Below, in pieces: positions 34,183 through 43,618 of a stretch of DNA of 64,000 nt (the first letter of the stretch is position 1; the number at the start of each line of letters is the position of its first letter). A program made the position numbers and the translations under genes. The notes under the pieces are model-generated. The model ran no database searches and was not told where the DNA came from. It saw only the letters and a program-made list of their open reading frames with translations. The stretch is from Kiritimatiellia bacterium (GTDB taxonomy: Bacteria > Verrucomicrobiota > Kiritimatiellia > RFP12 > UBA1067), in contig JAFQYM010000013.1 of the NCBI GenBank assembly GCA_017406465.1, forward strand, positions 35,972-99,971. The letters run 5' to 3'.

Positions 34183-34211
34183 TTGCCGCCAGAAATTGCA
34201 AGTGCTATAAT
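34183..34211 (+). promoter_or_regulatory. Promoter of the four-repeat secreted protein gene
   Basis: TTGCCG at 34183-34188 and TATAAT at 34206-34211 have the ideal 17-bp spacing. The start near 34218 leaves a 68-nt leader, the longest in this window, with AAAGGA shortly before the ATG at 34286. The region is shared with the divergent regulator promoter. Confidence 0.6.
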
Positions 34212-34285
34212 TCATGGTGTTAGGGGAAGTAAGCGTGGACAGAAATTGCGGCGAAAGCAATTAAGTCCAAAAAGAAAGGAACGAA

Positions 34286-36937
34286 ATGAAAGCGAAAACA
34301 TGGCTGGCGCTCATCGGCGGCATTGCACTATTCGGTTCACAATCCACGGCGGAAACGCCTGACAAGTTCCTTCGCTATGTCGAGGCGACGGGGTCGCAAT
34401 ATGTCGATACTGGCATCGTCGGACGCTATGGCACCAAGGCCGAGTGCAAAGTCGAGTGGATGGATTTCGCCGATAGTTCATTCCTCGCGTCTCGTACAGG
34501 GTGGGGTGATTCGCGCCTCTACTTTTGCTACTGTCTCAATGCCAGCGGCAACATGTATACGGCGCAGGGGAAAGGCGAAAATGTCAACAATGGGCAAGAC
34601 CTGCGTTTCGAGAAGAATCGCATCTACAACTATGTGTCCGAGTTCTCCGCGGTTGACGGCAACAACATGTCCACGAACACGATCACAATCGATGGAACTA
34701 AGGTATTTGCTAAGGCCACCACCGCGCTTGATACTGGCAAGAATCTCTACGTGTTCGCTCTTAATGTCAACAACACGGTCAATGCCAAGTCAAAGACACG
34801 CTGCTACGGGCTGAAGATCTGGCAGGATGGCACACTTGTGCGCGACTTCAAGCCCTGTCTCAAGGACAATCGCGCTGGACTCTACGATGCCGTGTCTGAC
34901 ACCATCTTCTACTCTGGCTCCGGCACAGACCTGACCTACGACACGAACTGCGATGTGCCCGACGCTTTTATTGACTACGTTGAATCCTTCGGCAACTCCT
35001 ACGTCGACACCGGTGTAACCGGAAAATCCGGCACTTCCGCGAAGATGGAGGTCGTCCTCAAGTACAACTACGACAATGCTCTGCTCGCATCTCGCGACGG
35101 CAATAACCGCTTCTACCTCATCCACAATGGCGGCAGCAGCAAATGGGGATACGGCTACGGCGCTTTCAGCTCATTCGGTTCCTTCGTGTTGGACAAGAAG
35201 TACTACGTCGAGTCGTCGCTCGCCGTCGGTTCGCAGGTAATCAAGATTGGAGAAGACGGGCCGGACGGCGCTACGACGACATACATTAACGCCACAACTG
35301 CGACCCCCATCGACACCGGACGCAGTATGTATATCTTCTGCTGCAACCAGAGCGGCAGTGCGCTCGCCAAGCAGTATTGGGGCAAGGCGCGCATCTACTG
35401 GCTGCAGATTTTCCAGGACGGCGTGATGGTGCGCGACTTCAGGCCTTGCCTCAAGTATGGCGAAGCGGCGCTTTATGACGACGTGTCGAAGACGATCTTC
35501 TATCCAACGGGCGATCCGCTCGGATACGACAACTCCGTTGCGGCGAACGCCGATGAGCTTGTGTTCGTAGACTACATAGAGTCTGATGGCTTCACGCACC
35601 TCGATACGCAAGTTGCCGCCAACTCTCCGACACGCGCGACCGGCACGTTCAGCTGGACGCAAATGCGCACTGCGAACGAAGAAAAGCAGTATCTCGACGA
35701 AAATCACCATTCCTATCTCGCCTGTGGATGCTACAACAGTAGTTCTGATGCTAATCGTTTCTACATGATTGACCAGACGGGGCAGAAGTTCTGGGTGGGA
35801 TATGGCAACGACAGTGATACCTGGGGATCGATCGGCACGGCTTCGGCAGACGTAAAATACTTTTTCGACATCGCCTTTACCGCTGGTTCTCAGCCGTTTA
35901 CACTTGCCCAAGATGGTGCTACGACGACCAATTCCTACACGTGGACCTGGTCGGGCGACGCCTCTGGTTGCAGCAATCTCTACCTCTTCGCCTGCAACGA
36001 CGCGAAGAACAAGAAACCGATCTACCGGTCCGCTGCGCGTTGCTACGGGCTTACGATCTACCAGGGCGGCGTGACGCCAGTTCGTAATTTCAAGCCGTGC
36101 ATAAAGGACGGACAGGCCGCGCTCTACGATACGATCTCTGAGCGTGTCTTCTATCCCGTCCCCGCCATTCCCGCCGAAGGCAATACGGGAGCGGCGACGG
36201 ACGAATCGGCGCTCTCTCCTGTCGAGGCCTATCTCGAATATGTCGAAACCGATGGCACGCAGTATATCGATACGGGCGTCATCGGCAAGGCGGGGACGAC
36301 CGCCGAATTCATCGAGGCGAATCTCCGGCCAAACGTTGGTGATGGCAATGGCGAAGAGTGCTTCCTAGGCGTTCGTGACAGCAATGTCGATCATCGGTTT
36401 TTCATGTGGTATCATGCCGCCAAAGATACACTTGGTCTTGGCTATGGTGGCTCTTATTGGCGTCCTAGTAAGAATGATCCCGACACGCCTGCGGCGCAGT
36501 GGAGCGTAGGCTATGAAAATGTTTATCGGCTATACTATGACACGACGACGCACGCCAAGGTCGAATTTTCTACCGGTTCGCAGAAGGTGACGACCATTAA
36601 TGATTCCACGGGCGAACGATTGGTCATTTCGCGACGGACGCTCACCGACGACATCGACACTGGCAAGGCTCTCTATATCTTTGCTAGAAACAACAATGGG
36701 ACGCCAGATTCGTTCGCCAAGTCACGGCTCTACTGGATGAAAATCAAGCAGGACGGGACATGGGCACGCAAGTTCCAGCCGGTCCGTCTCAAAAACGGTC
36801 TCGTGGGGCTTTGGGATCATGTCGAAGGGAAGACATATCTTCCCAAGAGTGCAACCGGCGGTTTTGCCGCCTTCAGCGCGGTCGGCCCGGAGACAGGAAA
36901 GATATTCAAAGTTCCGTTCGTGATAGTCATTCGTTGA
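34286..36937 (+). CDS. Secreted protein of four tandem jelly-roll-like repeats
   Basis: 883 residues with a signal peptide (MKAKTWLALIGGIALFG...TAE). Four repeats of roughly 200-220 residues start near 26, 226, 426 and 648. Each opens with Y-V/I-E-x-x-G-x-x-Y-V/I-D-T-G and closes with Y/W-x-L-K/Q-I-x-Q-D-G-x-x-V-R-D/N-F-K/R-P-C-L/I-K-x-G-x-A-A-L-Y-D-x-V-S-x-T-I-F-Y. The pattern suggests concanavalin-like (LamG-type) beta-sandwiches that bind glycans; this is inferred. The protein ends in KVPFVIVIR, matching the hydrophobic-plus-Arg terminus of other secreted proteins nearby. GC content is somewhat lower than in the neighbouring genes. It is divergent from a XylR-type regulator. Confidence 0.8.
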   Translation: MKAKTWLALIGGIALFGSQSTAETPDKFLRYVEATGSQYVDTGIVGRYGTKAECKVEWMDFADSSFLASRTGWGDSRLYFCYCLNASGNMYTAQGKGENVNNGQDLRFEKNRIYNYVSEFSAVDGNNMSTNTITIDGTKVFAKATTALDTGKNLYVFALNVNNTVNAKSKTRCYGLKIWQDGTLVRDFKPCLKDNRAGLYDAVSDTIFYSGSGTDLTYDTNCDVPDAFIDYVESFGNSYVDTGVTGKSGTSAKMEVVLKYNYDNALLASRDGNNRFYLIHNGGSSKWGYGYGAFSSFGSFVLDKKYYVESSLAVGSQVIKIGEDGPDGATTTYINATTATPIDTGRSMYIFCCNQSGSALAKQYWGKARIYWLQIFQDGVMVRDFRPCLKYGEAALYDDVSKTIFYPTGDPLGYDNSVAANADELVFVDYIESDGFTHLDTQVAANSPTRATGTFSWTQMRTANEEKQYLDENHHSYLACGCYNSSSDANRFYMIDQTGQKFWVGYGNDSDTWGSIGTASADVKYFFDIAFTAGSQPFTLAQDGATTTNSYTWTWSGDASGCSNLYLFACNDAKNKKPIYRSAARCYGLTIYQGGVTPVRNFKPCIKDGQAALYDTISERVFYPVPAIPAEGNTGAATDESALSPVEAYLEYVETDGTQYIDTGVIGKAGTTAEFIEANLRPNVGDGNGEECFLGVRDSNVDHRFFMWYHAAKDTLGLGYGGSYWRPSKNDPDTPAAQWSVGYENVYRLYYDTTTHAKVEFSTGSQKVTTINDSTGERLVISRRTLTDDIDTGKALYIFARNNNGTPDSFAKSRLYWMKIKQDGTWARKFQPVRLKNGLVGLWDHVEGKTYLPKSATGGFAAFSAVGPETGKIFKVPFVIVIR

Positions 36938-37064
36938 TGTTGCCGTTGGCCGATAAGTCGTCGGCTTCTATGGCTTTTCTCTGTCAGCCTGTTTCATGAC
37001 GGGGAATGCTAACTTGTCGGTTTAGGCATACATTGTCGAAATCCGCTCGCTGCTGGATTTTTGC
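36938..37064 (+). other. Intergenic region, no gene seen
   Basis: About 125 bp with no coding sequence or clear terminator. It ends at the -10 element of the next gene. Confidence 0.5.
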
Positions 37065-37070
37065 TATAAT
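37065..37070 (+). promoter_or_regulatory. -10 element (TTTTTGCTATAAT) of the GH-like gene
   Basis: TATAAT at 37065-37070 is 6 nt from the ATG at 37077, so the predicted +1 is the A of the start codon. There is no room for a Shine-Dalgarno site. Confidence 0.65.
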
Positions 37071-37076
37071 GCGCAC

Positions 37077-39395
37077 ATGAGGATTCCAATTGCATTTTCG
37101 CTGGTGGCGCTGCTGGCGTTATTCGCGGCGGCAGAAGAGACGTGGACGATGGGCGCCCCGCGCACATGGGCGCGCGACAAGGACGCCATCAAGCTGGAGA
37201 AGCTTCCAGACGGCGGCTTCGAGGTGCGCTATGCGAGCGATACAGACTGGTGCGTTAACGGCTTTCCGCGCATCGACGTGAAGCGCGGCGACATGTTCGA
37301 GATGACATGCGACACCGAAGCGCTCGCTGACGCGCCTGGTTTGAGCCCCGTCGGATTCAGCGCAATCTTGCGCGATGAAAGCGGCAAGGAAGTCTCCTGG
37401 TCGTTTGGCGGCGGACATGCGAAGCCAGGCGAATCCGTCAAGACTGCCTTCATGGTGCCGCGCGGTGTCGCCACTATCCAGCCGCGCATGCTCGGCAGAG
37501 GCGCTGTCGGCGTGCGTGTGCGGAACTTGCGCGTCAGGCGGACGGGAAACATCCTGCCGGCGTCTTCCGTGGCGCATGGCGGAGACGTACTTTCAAACGG
37601 CCTGTTGTGCGGTATCATTGACGGCGCGCGATTCTGCGTGGCGGATGGCCGTACGGGGCGCACGTGGAAGCCGGCCGATGTCCAGCGAATTCGCGACGAG
37701 GAGATTTCGCGGTGGCAGGAGCCGAATGGCTCGGTCCACATTGAGTTCATAAACCCCGAGACGCTGAAGCGCTGGCGGACATCCTATCGCATCGAGGAGG
37801 ATTGTCCGGAAGTTGTCGTGACAGTGGAAAGCGAGGGGGAGATGAAGTCGTCAATCGCCTATCCCGACGCCTTTGCCACGCAGAAGGGCGACCGGCTAAT
37901 CGTGCCGATGAACGAGGGTATCAGCTATCCGGCGGACGAGCCGGACGAGATACCGGGCCGGCTCATCGCCTACGGCGGGCACGGCATCTGCATGGCGTTC
38001 TTCGGCGTGCAGGACGACGCGACGGGCGCTGGCTGGATGGCGATCATCGAGACGCCGGACGACGCGTCGATGGTAGCGAAGCGCGACGCCGAGACGAAGC
38101 TCTGGACGATTGGCCCAAGCTGGGACGACCAGAAGGGGAAGTTCGGCTACGCGCGGCGCGTCCGCTATGTCTTCTTCGACAAGGGCGGGTATGTCGCAAT
38201 GTGCAAGCGCTACCGCGCCTATGCGAAGAAGATCGGGCTTTTCAAGCCGTTCTCTGAAAAGGCGAAGGAGCGTCCGCTTGTTGACCGGCTCCTCGGTGCG
38301 GCGAACATCTGGTGCTGGGAGAGGGACAAGCTCGCCGTCGTCTCCAATCTTGTCGAAGCGGGAATCGACCGCTTCCTTTGGAGTGGCGGCGGCACGCCGG
38401 AAGAGGTGTCGGCGATGTCCGCCATGCCCAAGGTGCTCGTGAGCCGCTACGACGTCTACCAGGACATCTACCGTCCCGACCAGCTGAAGAAGCTCGGACG
38501 CAAGAGCGGATGCAACACTGAGGCGTGGCCGCACGATATCGTCTGGAACAGCGCCGACTCTAACGACTGGCGCCATGCCTGGGGCGTCAAGGCGAAGGAC
38601 GGCGAATGGACCTACTGCGCGATGATGTGCGACAGCGTCGCGCCCGCCTACGAGCGGAGGAACGTCGTCGAGGAGCTGAAGACGAAGCCGTTCAACACGC
38701 GGTTCATCGACACGACCGTCGCCTCGCCGTGGCAGACATGCTGGAATCCCGCCCATCCGATGACGCGCTCCGACAGTCGCCACTGGAAGATGGAGTTGTT
38801 GCGTATTCTCGGCGACGAGTTTGGGCTCGTCGTCGGCAGCGAGACGGGGCACGACGCGAGCGTGCCGTTCTGCGACTACTATGAGGGGATGCTCTCGCTC
38901 GGGCCGTACCGCGTGCCCGACGCGGGGCGCAATATCAGGCAGGTCTGGACGAATGTGCCGGAGCGCGTCGAGAAGTACCAGGTTGGCGAGAAATACCGCC
39001 TGCCACTGTGGGAGCTCGTGTACCACGAGTGCGTCTGCGCCCAGTGGTACTGGGGAGACCACAATGCCAAGCTCCCGGACATCTGGTGGAAGCGCGACCT
39101 CTTCAACGTCCTCTACGGTACGATGGGCATGTACATTGTCGTAAACCGCCAGTGGCCCGACGAAAGGGATAGGTTCGTGCAAAGCTATCGCATGACTTCG
39201 CCAGTCGCCCGCGCTACTGGTTATAGCGAGATGACGGGACACCGCGTCCTCTCCGCCGACCGCAAGGTCCAGGAGAGCCGATTCTCGGACGGCACGGTCG
39301 TCACCGTCAACTTCGGCGACGAGCCGTTCGTGCTCCCCGACGGCGAAACGCTTCCCGCCCGCGGACATAGAGTCCGCCTTGGGCGACGTCCCTGA
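37077..39395 (+). CDS. Secreted glycoside-hydrolase-like protein (DUF5696/GH101-like)
   Basis: 772 residues with a signal peptide (FSLVALLALFAAAEE). An N-terminal beta-domain (to about 160) is followed by a beta-supersandwich and a probable (beta/alpha)8 barrel. VGSETGHDASVPFCDYYEGM and CAQWYWGDHNAKLPD are candidate active-site regions with acidic residues. The C-terminal strand region ends TVNFGDEPFVLPDGETLPARGHRV. It reminds me of DUF5696 and distantly GH101-like enzymes, but no family-defining motif can be proved by eye. The enzyme would act outside the cytoplasm on glycans. Its last 33 codons recur, 93% identical, at 44865-44963. It is predicted to be leaderless. Confidence 0.7.
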   Translation: MRIPIAFSLVALLALFAAAEETWTMGAPRTWARDKDAIKLEKLPDGGFEVRYASDTDWCVNGFPRIDVKRGDMFEMTCDTEALADAPGLSPVGFSAILRDESGKEVSWSFGGGHAKPGESVKTAFMVPRGVATIQPRMLGRGAVGVRVRNLRVRRTGNILPASSVAHGGDVLSNGLLCGIIDGARFCVADGRTGRTWKPADVQRIRDEEISRWQEPNGSVHIEFINPETLKRWRTSYRIEEDCPEVVVTVESEGEMKSSIAYPDAFATQKGDRLIVPMNEGISYPADEPDEIPGRLIAYGGHGICMAFFGVQDDATGAGWMAIIETPDDASMVAKRDAETKLWTIGPSWDDQKGKFGYARRVRYVFFDKGGYVAMCKRYRAYAKKIGLFKPFSEKAKERPLVDRLLGAANIWCWERDKLAVVSNLVEAGIDRFLWSGGGTPEEVSAMSAMPKVLVSRYDVYQDIYRPDQLKKLGRKSGCNTEAWPHDIVWNSADSNDWRHAWGVKAKDGEWTYCAMMCDSVAPAYERRNVVEELKTKPFNTRFIDTTVASPWQTCWNPAHPMTRSDSRHWKMELLRILGDEFGLVVGSETGHDASVPFCDYYEGMLSLGPYRVPDAGRNIRQVWTNVPERVEKYQVGEKYRLPLWELVYHECVCAQWYWGDHNAKLPDIWWKRDLFNVLYGTMGMYIVVNRQWPDERDRFVQSYRMTSPVARATGYSEMTGHRVLSADRKVQESRFSDGTVVTVNFGDEPFVLPDGETLPARGHRVRLGRRP

Positions 39396-39458
39396 CTTGA
39401 GAATGAAGGGTCAGAGCTCATTGATACAGTAAAATTGATACAGTAGCCGAGTTTTTTG

Positions 39459-39464
39459 TATAAT
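39459..39464 (+). promoter_or_regulatory. -10 element of the truncated transposase
   Basis: TTTTTTGTATAAT ends 6 nt before the ATG at 39471, so the element carries a leaderless promoter identical in layout to the full copy. Confidence 0.6.
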
Positions 39465-39470
39465 GTCCGC

Positions 39471-39653
39471 ATGAGAAAGAACAGGGTTATCGAGCAGAAC
39501 AGGTGCTATCACCTTGTCAGCCGGCTTGCGCACCGGGCGTTCTTCCTCGACGACGGGGAGAAGGACCGCGCGGTTGCGCTGATGCGTCGTGTAGAGGCAG
39601 GAGTAAAAGCTAGCATGAGTTACTGTATCAATAGAGCTGTATCAATAAGCTGA
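39471..39653 (+). pseudogene. Truncated Y1 (RAYT-like) transposase
   Basis: The first ~43 residues (MRKNRVIEQNRCYHLVSRLA...MRRVE) are nearly identical to the transposase at 43754. The frame then runs into the right end of the element and stops after 60 residues, without the HUH motif or catalytic Tyr region, so it cannot be active. Confidence 0.85.
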
Positions 39654-39680
39654 CCCTTTTGACCCCGATCTATGTTAGCC

Positions 39681-39708
39681 TTGACTAACGGGGGGGGGGT
39701 GATATAAT
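39681..39708 (+). promoter_or_regulatory. Promoter with a G10 tract in the -35/-10 spacer
   Basis: TTGACT (39681-39686) and TATAAT (39703-39708) are separated by 16 bp, and ten consecutive G residues (39690-39699) make up most of that spacer. Slippage would change the spacing by single bases around the 17-bp optimum. The predicted start near 39715 leaves a 31-nt leader with AAAGGA before the GTG start at 39746. Confidence 0.75.
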
Positions 39709-39745
39709 ATATTAGTAATCGATTTTTCAGGAAAGGACGCACCAC

Positions 39746-42700
39746 GTGAAAAAATTGCTCTTGATTGCCTCTGTGTGGATGGCGGCTGCCGCGCCGGCCG
39801 CTCTTGATTACACGGCGTTCGCCCACAAGGCGGCGATTGCGCTTTCCTATTCGGGCGAATCGCTCGCCGGATTTCCGCTTCTGGTGAAGGTCGTCGCGGG
39901 CGACGGCGGATTCTCCTATGCCGACTGTGCGCTTGACGGCGGACAGGACGTGCGCTTCGCCTCCGCCGAAGGCGAGGAACTGCCGAGCGAGGTCGTGGAA
40001 TGGAACGAGAACGGGACGAGCGAGTTCTACGTCCGCATTCCCGAGCTGGCACCGTCCACGGTGATCTACATGCTCTGGGGCAACGCCGCCGCCGGCGCGC
40101 GGGACGCAACCGCGCGCGTATTCTCCCCGGAAGACTACCTTCTTTCCTGGTCTTTCGAGGAATCAGGGAATCTCGCCCTCGACGGCACCGGTGCAAGCGC
40201 GCATGGCATCGCCGTCAACAGCCCGGCCGTCGCGGCGGGCGTCGCTGGCAAGGCGCGGGAATTTGTTTCCGCCTCGAAACAATCCTTCCGCCTTGTCGCG
40301 CCGTCGTGGGAGTCACTTCGCACGGCTGCGTCCTACACCTACGAGGGGTGGGCGAAATGGGATGCCCTGCCGTCGGCCAAGGCCCAGATTTTCGGCATTT
40401 CGCGCAACAACTGGCACGAGGGGTCGTTCGTCAATCTCCAGACGGACGGCAAGATCGAGATGAAGGACGGCAATGGCAGCAGCGCCAACCTAACATCCGC
40501 CGCCCTCGAGACCGGCGTCTGGCATCACCTGATGTTCACGCACGACGGTTCGACCGGGCGCGGTACGCTCTATGTCGATGGCGTGGAAGCCGCGCACACC
40601 ACGAAGGTCTTCACACGCACGTCCACCGATTATTCATATGACGTCGGCACGAGCCGCTGCACCGGGTATATCAACAATTACTTCGGCGGCCTCGTCGATG
40701 AAGTGCGCGTGGCGGGCGTCTGCCGGAGCGCGGACTACGCGGCGGCAACCTATACGAATGTCGTCGACTACGGGAACTTCGTTTCCTTCGCGAACGCCGA
40801 CGCGACGGCGCTGCCGTCTTTTGCGCCGGCGGCGAAGCAATACACCGTGAGCGTTTCCGCCGGCGCGGGCGGTTCGGTTTCGGAGCCGCTCGATGGCGCG
40901 CTCTATGACGCAGGCTCTGTCGTCGAAGTCACGGCAATGCCGACGGACGACACTACCGCCTTCTACGCCTGGGACGGCAACTGCCCGACGCTTCAGGTTT
41001 TCACTGCATCGCTTAAGCTCCCTGTCGATCAGCCGCGCAGCGTCACGGCGGTCTTCGGTCGCGCGTGGCATGTCCGCGCGGCGGATGGCGACGACGCGAC
41101 GGCGGACGGCACGTCTTCCGCGCCATACGCGTCGCTCGAAGCGGCTATTGCCGCCGCAACCGCGGCGGGCGACTTCCCGGCGGTCGTGCTTGTCGGCGAC
41201 GGCGAATACACGCTTACGTACGCCTCCCCCACCGGCGACATCAGCGGCGACGACGGCGGCTGCAATTATGCCATTCTCGTCGCGGACAAGATTGCGATAC
41301 GCTCCGTGAACGGTCCGGCGGCCACGTCCATCAACTGCGCCTACCAGAACAACCGTGGCGGCATCGAATTCAACAATCCCGGCTCGGTGCTCGACGGTTT
41401 TTGCGTCACGAACGCCTACGCGGCGAACTGGAATCTTCGCGGCGCGCTCGTCCAGCTGCGCGCGGGTCACGCCCAGAACTGCATCTTCGGCGATTCGCAG
41501 ATAAACGCCCAGAATTGCTCTGGCGTGAACCTGACGACGGGGTGGATCCGCAATTGCGTCTTCCGGGGGTTCAAGACGAATTCAAACAGCGGCCACGGCG
41601 GCCCGCTGCGGACGCTTGGCGGCATCATCGACAGTTGCGTCTTCTCCAACAACTCGCACAACGCCGGAATCCGCATCAATAACTCGCTCGTCCGGAACTG
41701 CCTTTTCGCCGACAACAGGACGACGCTGAACAATTCGACCTACGGCAACGGCGGCGCGCTCTACGACACGGGCGAGAACAACGGCCGCTCGCTTGCCGAA
41801 AATTGCACGTTCGTGGACAACTACGCACAGTATTACGGCGGTGCGATCTACGGCGCGTGCGCGGCCGTGAACTGCGCCTTTGCAGGCAATAAGGCGACGC
41901 AGGCGGCTAACGGGCAGGACTTCTACAATACGGCTGTCGCATATTGCGTCGCGCCGACGGCGCCGGCCGGAGACGGAAACAAGACGGCCGCCGCAGGGGT
42001 GGCGGACGCGGCAAACGGCGACTACTCGCCGACGAGCGTCTCGGCGACGCGCGACGCCGGCTTCGTGTTGAATTGGCTCTACGAACCCGGGCGGATCGAC
42101 TTCGCCGGGAACGCGCGCGTCTTCAATCTCCCCGACATCGGCGCGTTTGAATACATCCCGACGGGCGACGAGTTCGCCGTTTCCGTCATTGCCGACGCCT
42201 ATACTGGAACCGACACGCTGACCGTCCACTTCACCGCGACAATCGAAGGCGCGGACGAAGTGACATACGCCTGGGACTTCGGCGATGGGAAGAAATCTTC
42301 CGAAGCCGCGCCAGTCCATACCTACTCCGCGAGCGGCTATTACACAGTGACGCTCGAGATCGCCGACAAGGCGAACCCGGAGCGCACGGCGTCCTTCGAT
42401 GGCGGTGACGCCTTCATCAAGGTGATGCCCTCAGTCTGCTACGTGCGCGCGGCCGGCGAATCGACGCCTGTAGAACCCTACGGGACGCCCCAGACGGCGG
42501 CCAACGACCTTTACAGCGCCTCGCTCATGCAGCCTGCGAAAATCGACGTCGGCGAAGGGGACATCCCGGTTGGCAACATTGCGGAGTTCTACATCTACGC
42601 GCCCATTGAAATTCGCGGGCACGGGCGGGAGGTCACGCGCATCAACCTCGGCGGCGGAAACAAGCGTATCTTCCTCAGGAACGACGATGCCGTTCTCGCC

Positions 42701-43618
42701 GACCTGACCGTGCGCAACGGCTATGCTGGGGGTTTGTGGAACGAAGGGATGGTGAACATCGACGCGGCGGGCGCGACGGTCACGAACTGCGTGATTCGCG
42801 ATGGATCGCGCGCGAACGACGGACTCGTGGCAATCAAGGAGGCCGGCGGCCGCCTGATCGACTGCGTGGTCTGCAACGGCACGATGAGCAGCGGACGCGG
42901 CGGCGGCGTCAGCGTGCGCAAAACGGTCAACGCCGTTCCAATGGGCATCATCGACCGGTGCGTAATCACGAACAATACCGTGCGTGGCATAAACTCGACA
43001 TGGGGCGACGAGGCCGCAAAGGGGAGTGGCGGTGGCATACTCGTTTACGGCGGAGCGCGTGCGCGCGTGCGCAACACGCTTGTCGCGAACAACAGGATTG
43101 TCGCGGCCGGGGCGGCGCATACGGAAAACTACGGCGTCGGTCTCTATGCCGGCGTGAACGCGGACGTCTCGCTCGAGAACTGCACAATCGTCAGCAACAG
43201 CGTCGATTACGGCCATTCGGCCGGTCTTTACGCATGCGCCACGGCGACGCTCGCCGTGACGAATACGGTGGTCTGGGGCAATTTCGCCGGCGGCGACACG
43301 GGCACGCCCGCCGAGGACAACATCGGCGCGCGCGACGGCGCTTCTGCGGTATTCTCGCACTGCCTCGCGCCGGAGTTCGCGAATGCGCCTGCGGCCTGGA
43401 CGGTCGAGGCGTGCAAGTCCGGCGACCCGTTGTTCAAGAATTTCGACGCGGGCGATTATACATTTGGCGGTTCTTCGCCTCTCGCGAACGGAGGCGCCAA
43501 AATGGAGTGGATGGCAGGCGCCGTCGATTTGCGGGGGTTCTCGCGGATGCAAGGCAAACCCGACATCGGCTGCTACGAATGTGCCGCTGGCGGAGGCTTG
43601 ACGATTCTTGTGCGTTAG
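39746..43618 (+). CDS. Large secreted multidomain surface protein (1,290 residues)
   Basis: GTG start with AAAGGA 8 nt upstream and a signal peptide (LLLIASVWMAAAAPAA). Domains in order: a DUF2341-like beta-sandwich (about 30-120, PLLVKV...RFASAEGEELPSEVVEW); a LamG-type jelly roll (about 190-335, YTYEGWAKWD and GVWHHLMFTHDG...LYVDG); a divergent InlB-type repeat (about 370-440); a right-handed beta-helix starting at WHVRAADGDDATADGTSSAP (about 445-800); a PKD domain (about 810-890, YAWDFGDGKKSSEAAPVHTY); and a second beta-helix (about 895-1,280). It ends in GGGLTILVR. It is probably surface-exposed and binds or processes glycans. Expression is predicted to be phase-variable through the G10 tract in its promoter. 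The gene is flanked by the two RAYT-element copies. Confidence 0.82.
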   Translation: MKKLLLIASVWMAAAAPAALDYTAFAHKAAIALSYSGESLAGFPLLVKVVAGDGGFSYADCALDGGQDVRFASAEGEELPSEVVEWNENGTSEFYVRIPELAPSTVIYMLWGNAAAGARDATARVFSPEDYLLSWSFEESGNLALDGTGASAHGIAVNSPAVAAGVAGKAREFVSASKQSFRLVAPSWESLRTAASYTYEGWAKWDALPSAKAQIFGISRNNWHEGSFVNLQTDGKIEMKDGNGSSANLTSAALETGVWHHLMFTHDGSTGRGTLYVDGVEAAHTTKVFTRTSTDYSYDVGTSRCTGYINNYFGGLVDEVRVAGVCRSADYAAATYTNVVDYGNFVSFANADATALPSFAPAAKQYTVSVSAGAGGSVSEPLDGALYDAGSVVEVTAMPTDDTTAFYAWDGNCPTLQVFTASLKLPVDQPRSVTAVFGRAWHVRAADGDDATADGTSSAPYASLEAAIAAATAAGDFPAVVLVGDGEYTLTYASPTGDISGDDGGCNYAILVADKIAIRSVNGPAATSINCAYQNNRGGIEFNNPGSVLDGFCVTNAYAANWNLRGALVQLRAGHAQNCIFGDSQINAQNCSGVNLTTGWIRNCVFRGFKTNSNSGHGGPLRTLGGIIDSCVFSNNSHNAGIRINNSLVRNCLFADNRTTLNNSTYGNGGALYDTGENNGRSLAENCTFVDNYAQYYGGAIYGACAAVNCAFAGNKATQAANGQDFYNTAVAYCVAPTAPAGDGNKTAAAGVADAANGDYSPTSVSATRDAGFVLNWLYEPGRIDFAGNARVFNLPDIGAFEYIPTGDEFAVSVIADAYTGTDTLTVHFTATIEGADEVTYAWDFGDGKKSSEAAPVHTYSASGYYTVTLEIADKANPERTASFDGGDAFIKVMPSVCYVRAAGESTPVEPYGTPQTAANDLYSASLMQPAKIDVGEGDIPVGNIAEFYIYAPIEIRGHGREVTRINLGGGNKRIFLRNDDAVLADLTVRNGYAGGLWNEGMVNIDAAGATVTNCVIRDGSRANDGLVAIKEAGGRLIDCVVCNGTMSSGRGGGVSVRKTVNAVPMGIIDRCVITNNTVRGINSTWGDEAAKGSGGGILVYGGARARVRNTLVANNRIVAAGAAHTENYGVGLYAGVNADVSLENCTIVSNSVDYGHSAGLYACATATLAVTNTVVWGNFAGGDTGTPAEDNIGARDGASAVFSHCLAPEFANAPAAWTVEACKSGDPLFKNFDAGDYTFGGSSPLANGGAKMEWMAGAVDLRGFSRMQGKPDIGCYECAAGGGLTILVR

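Larger units (their letters stand above)
39399..39662 (+). mobile_element. Internally deleted RAYT-type element (MITE-like)
   Basis: Its left 200 bp match 43682-43881 and its right end matches the right end of the full element near 44795-44857; about 0.9 kb of the middle is missing. The ends are imperfect inverted repeats of about 40 bp. The left reads AAGGGTCAGAGCTCATTGATACAG and the right, reverse-complemented, reads AAAGGGTCAG-CTTATTGATACAG. It begins 4 bp after the stop codon of the GH-like gene. Confidence 0.8.

Noticed and set aside
20321..43618. T9SS (Por) C-terminal sorting domain or PEP-CTERM on the large secreted proteins
   Set aside because: No G-x-Y-x-x-x-V type strand set of the Por domain, and no P-E-P followed by a long hydrophobic helix and Arg cluster. 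Only a short hydrophobic plus Arg end is shared.
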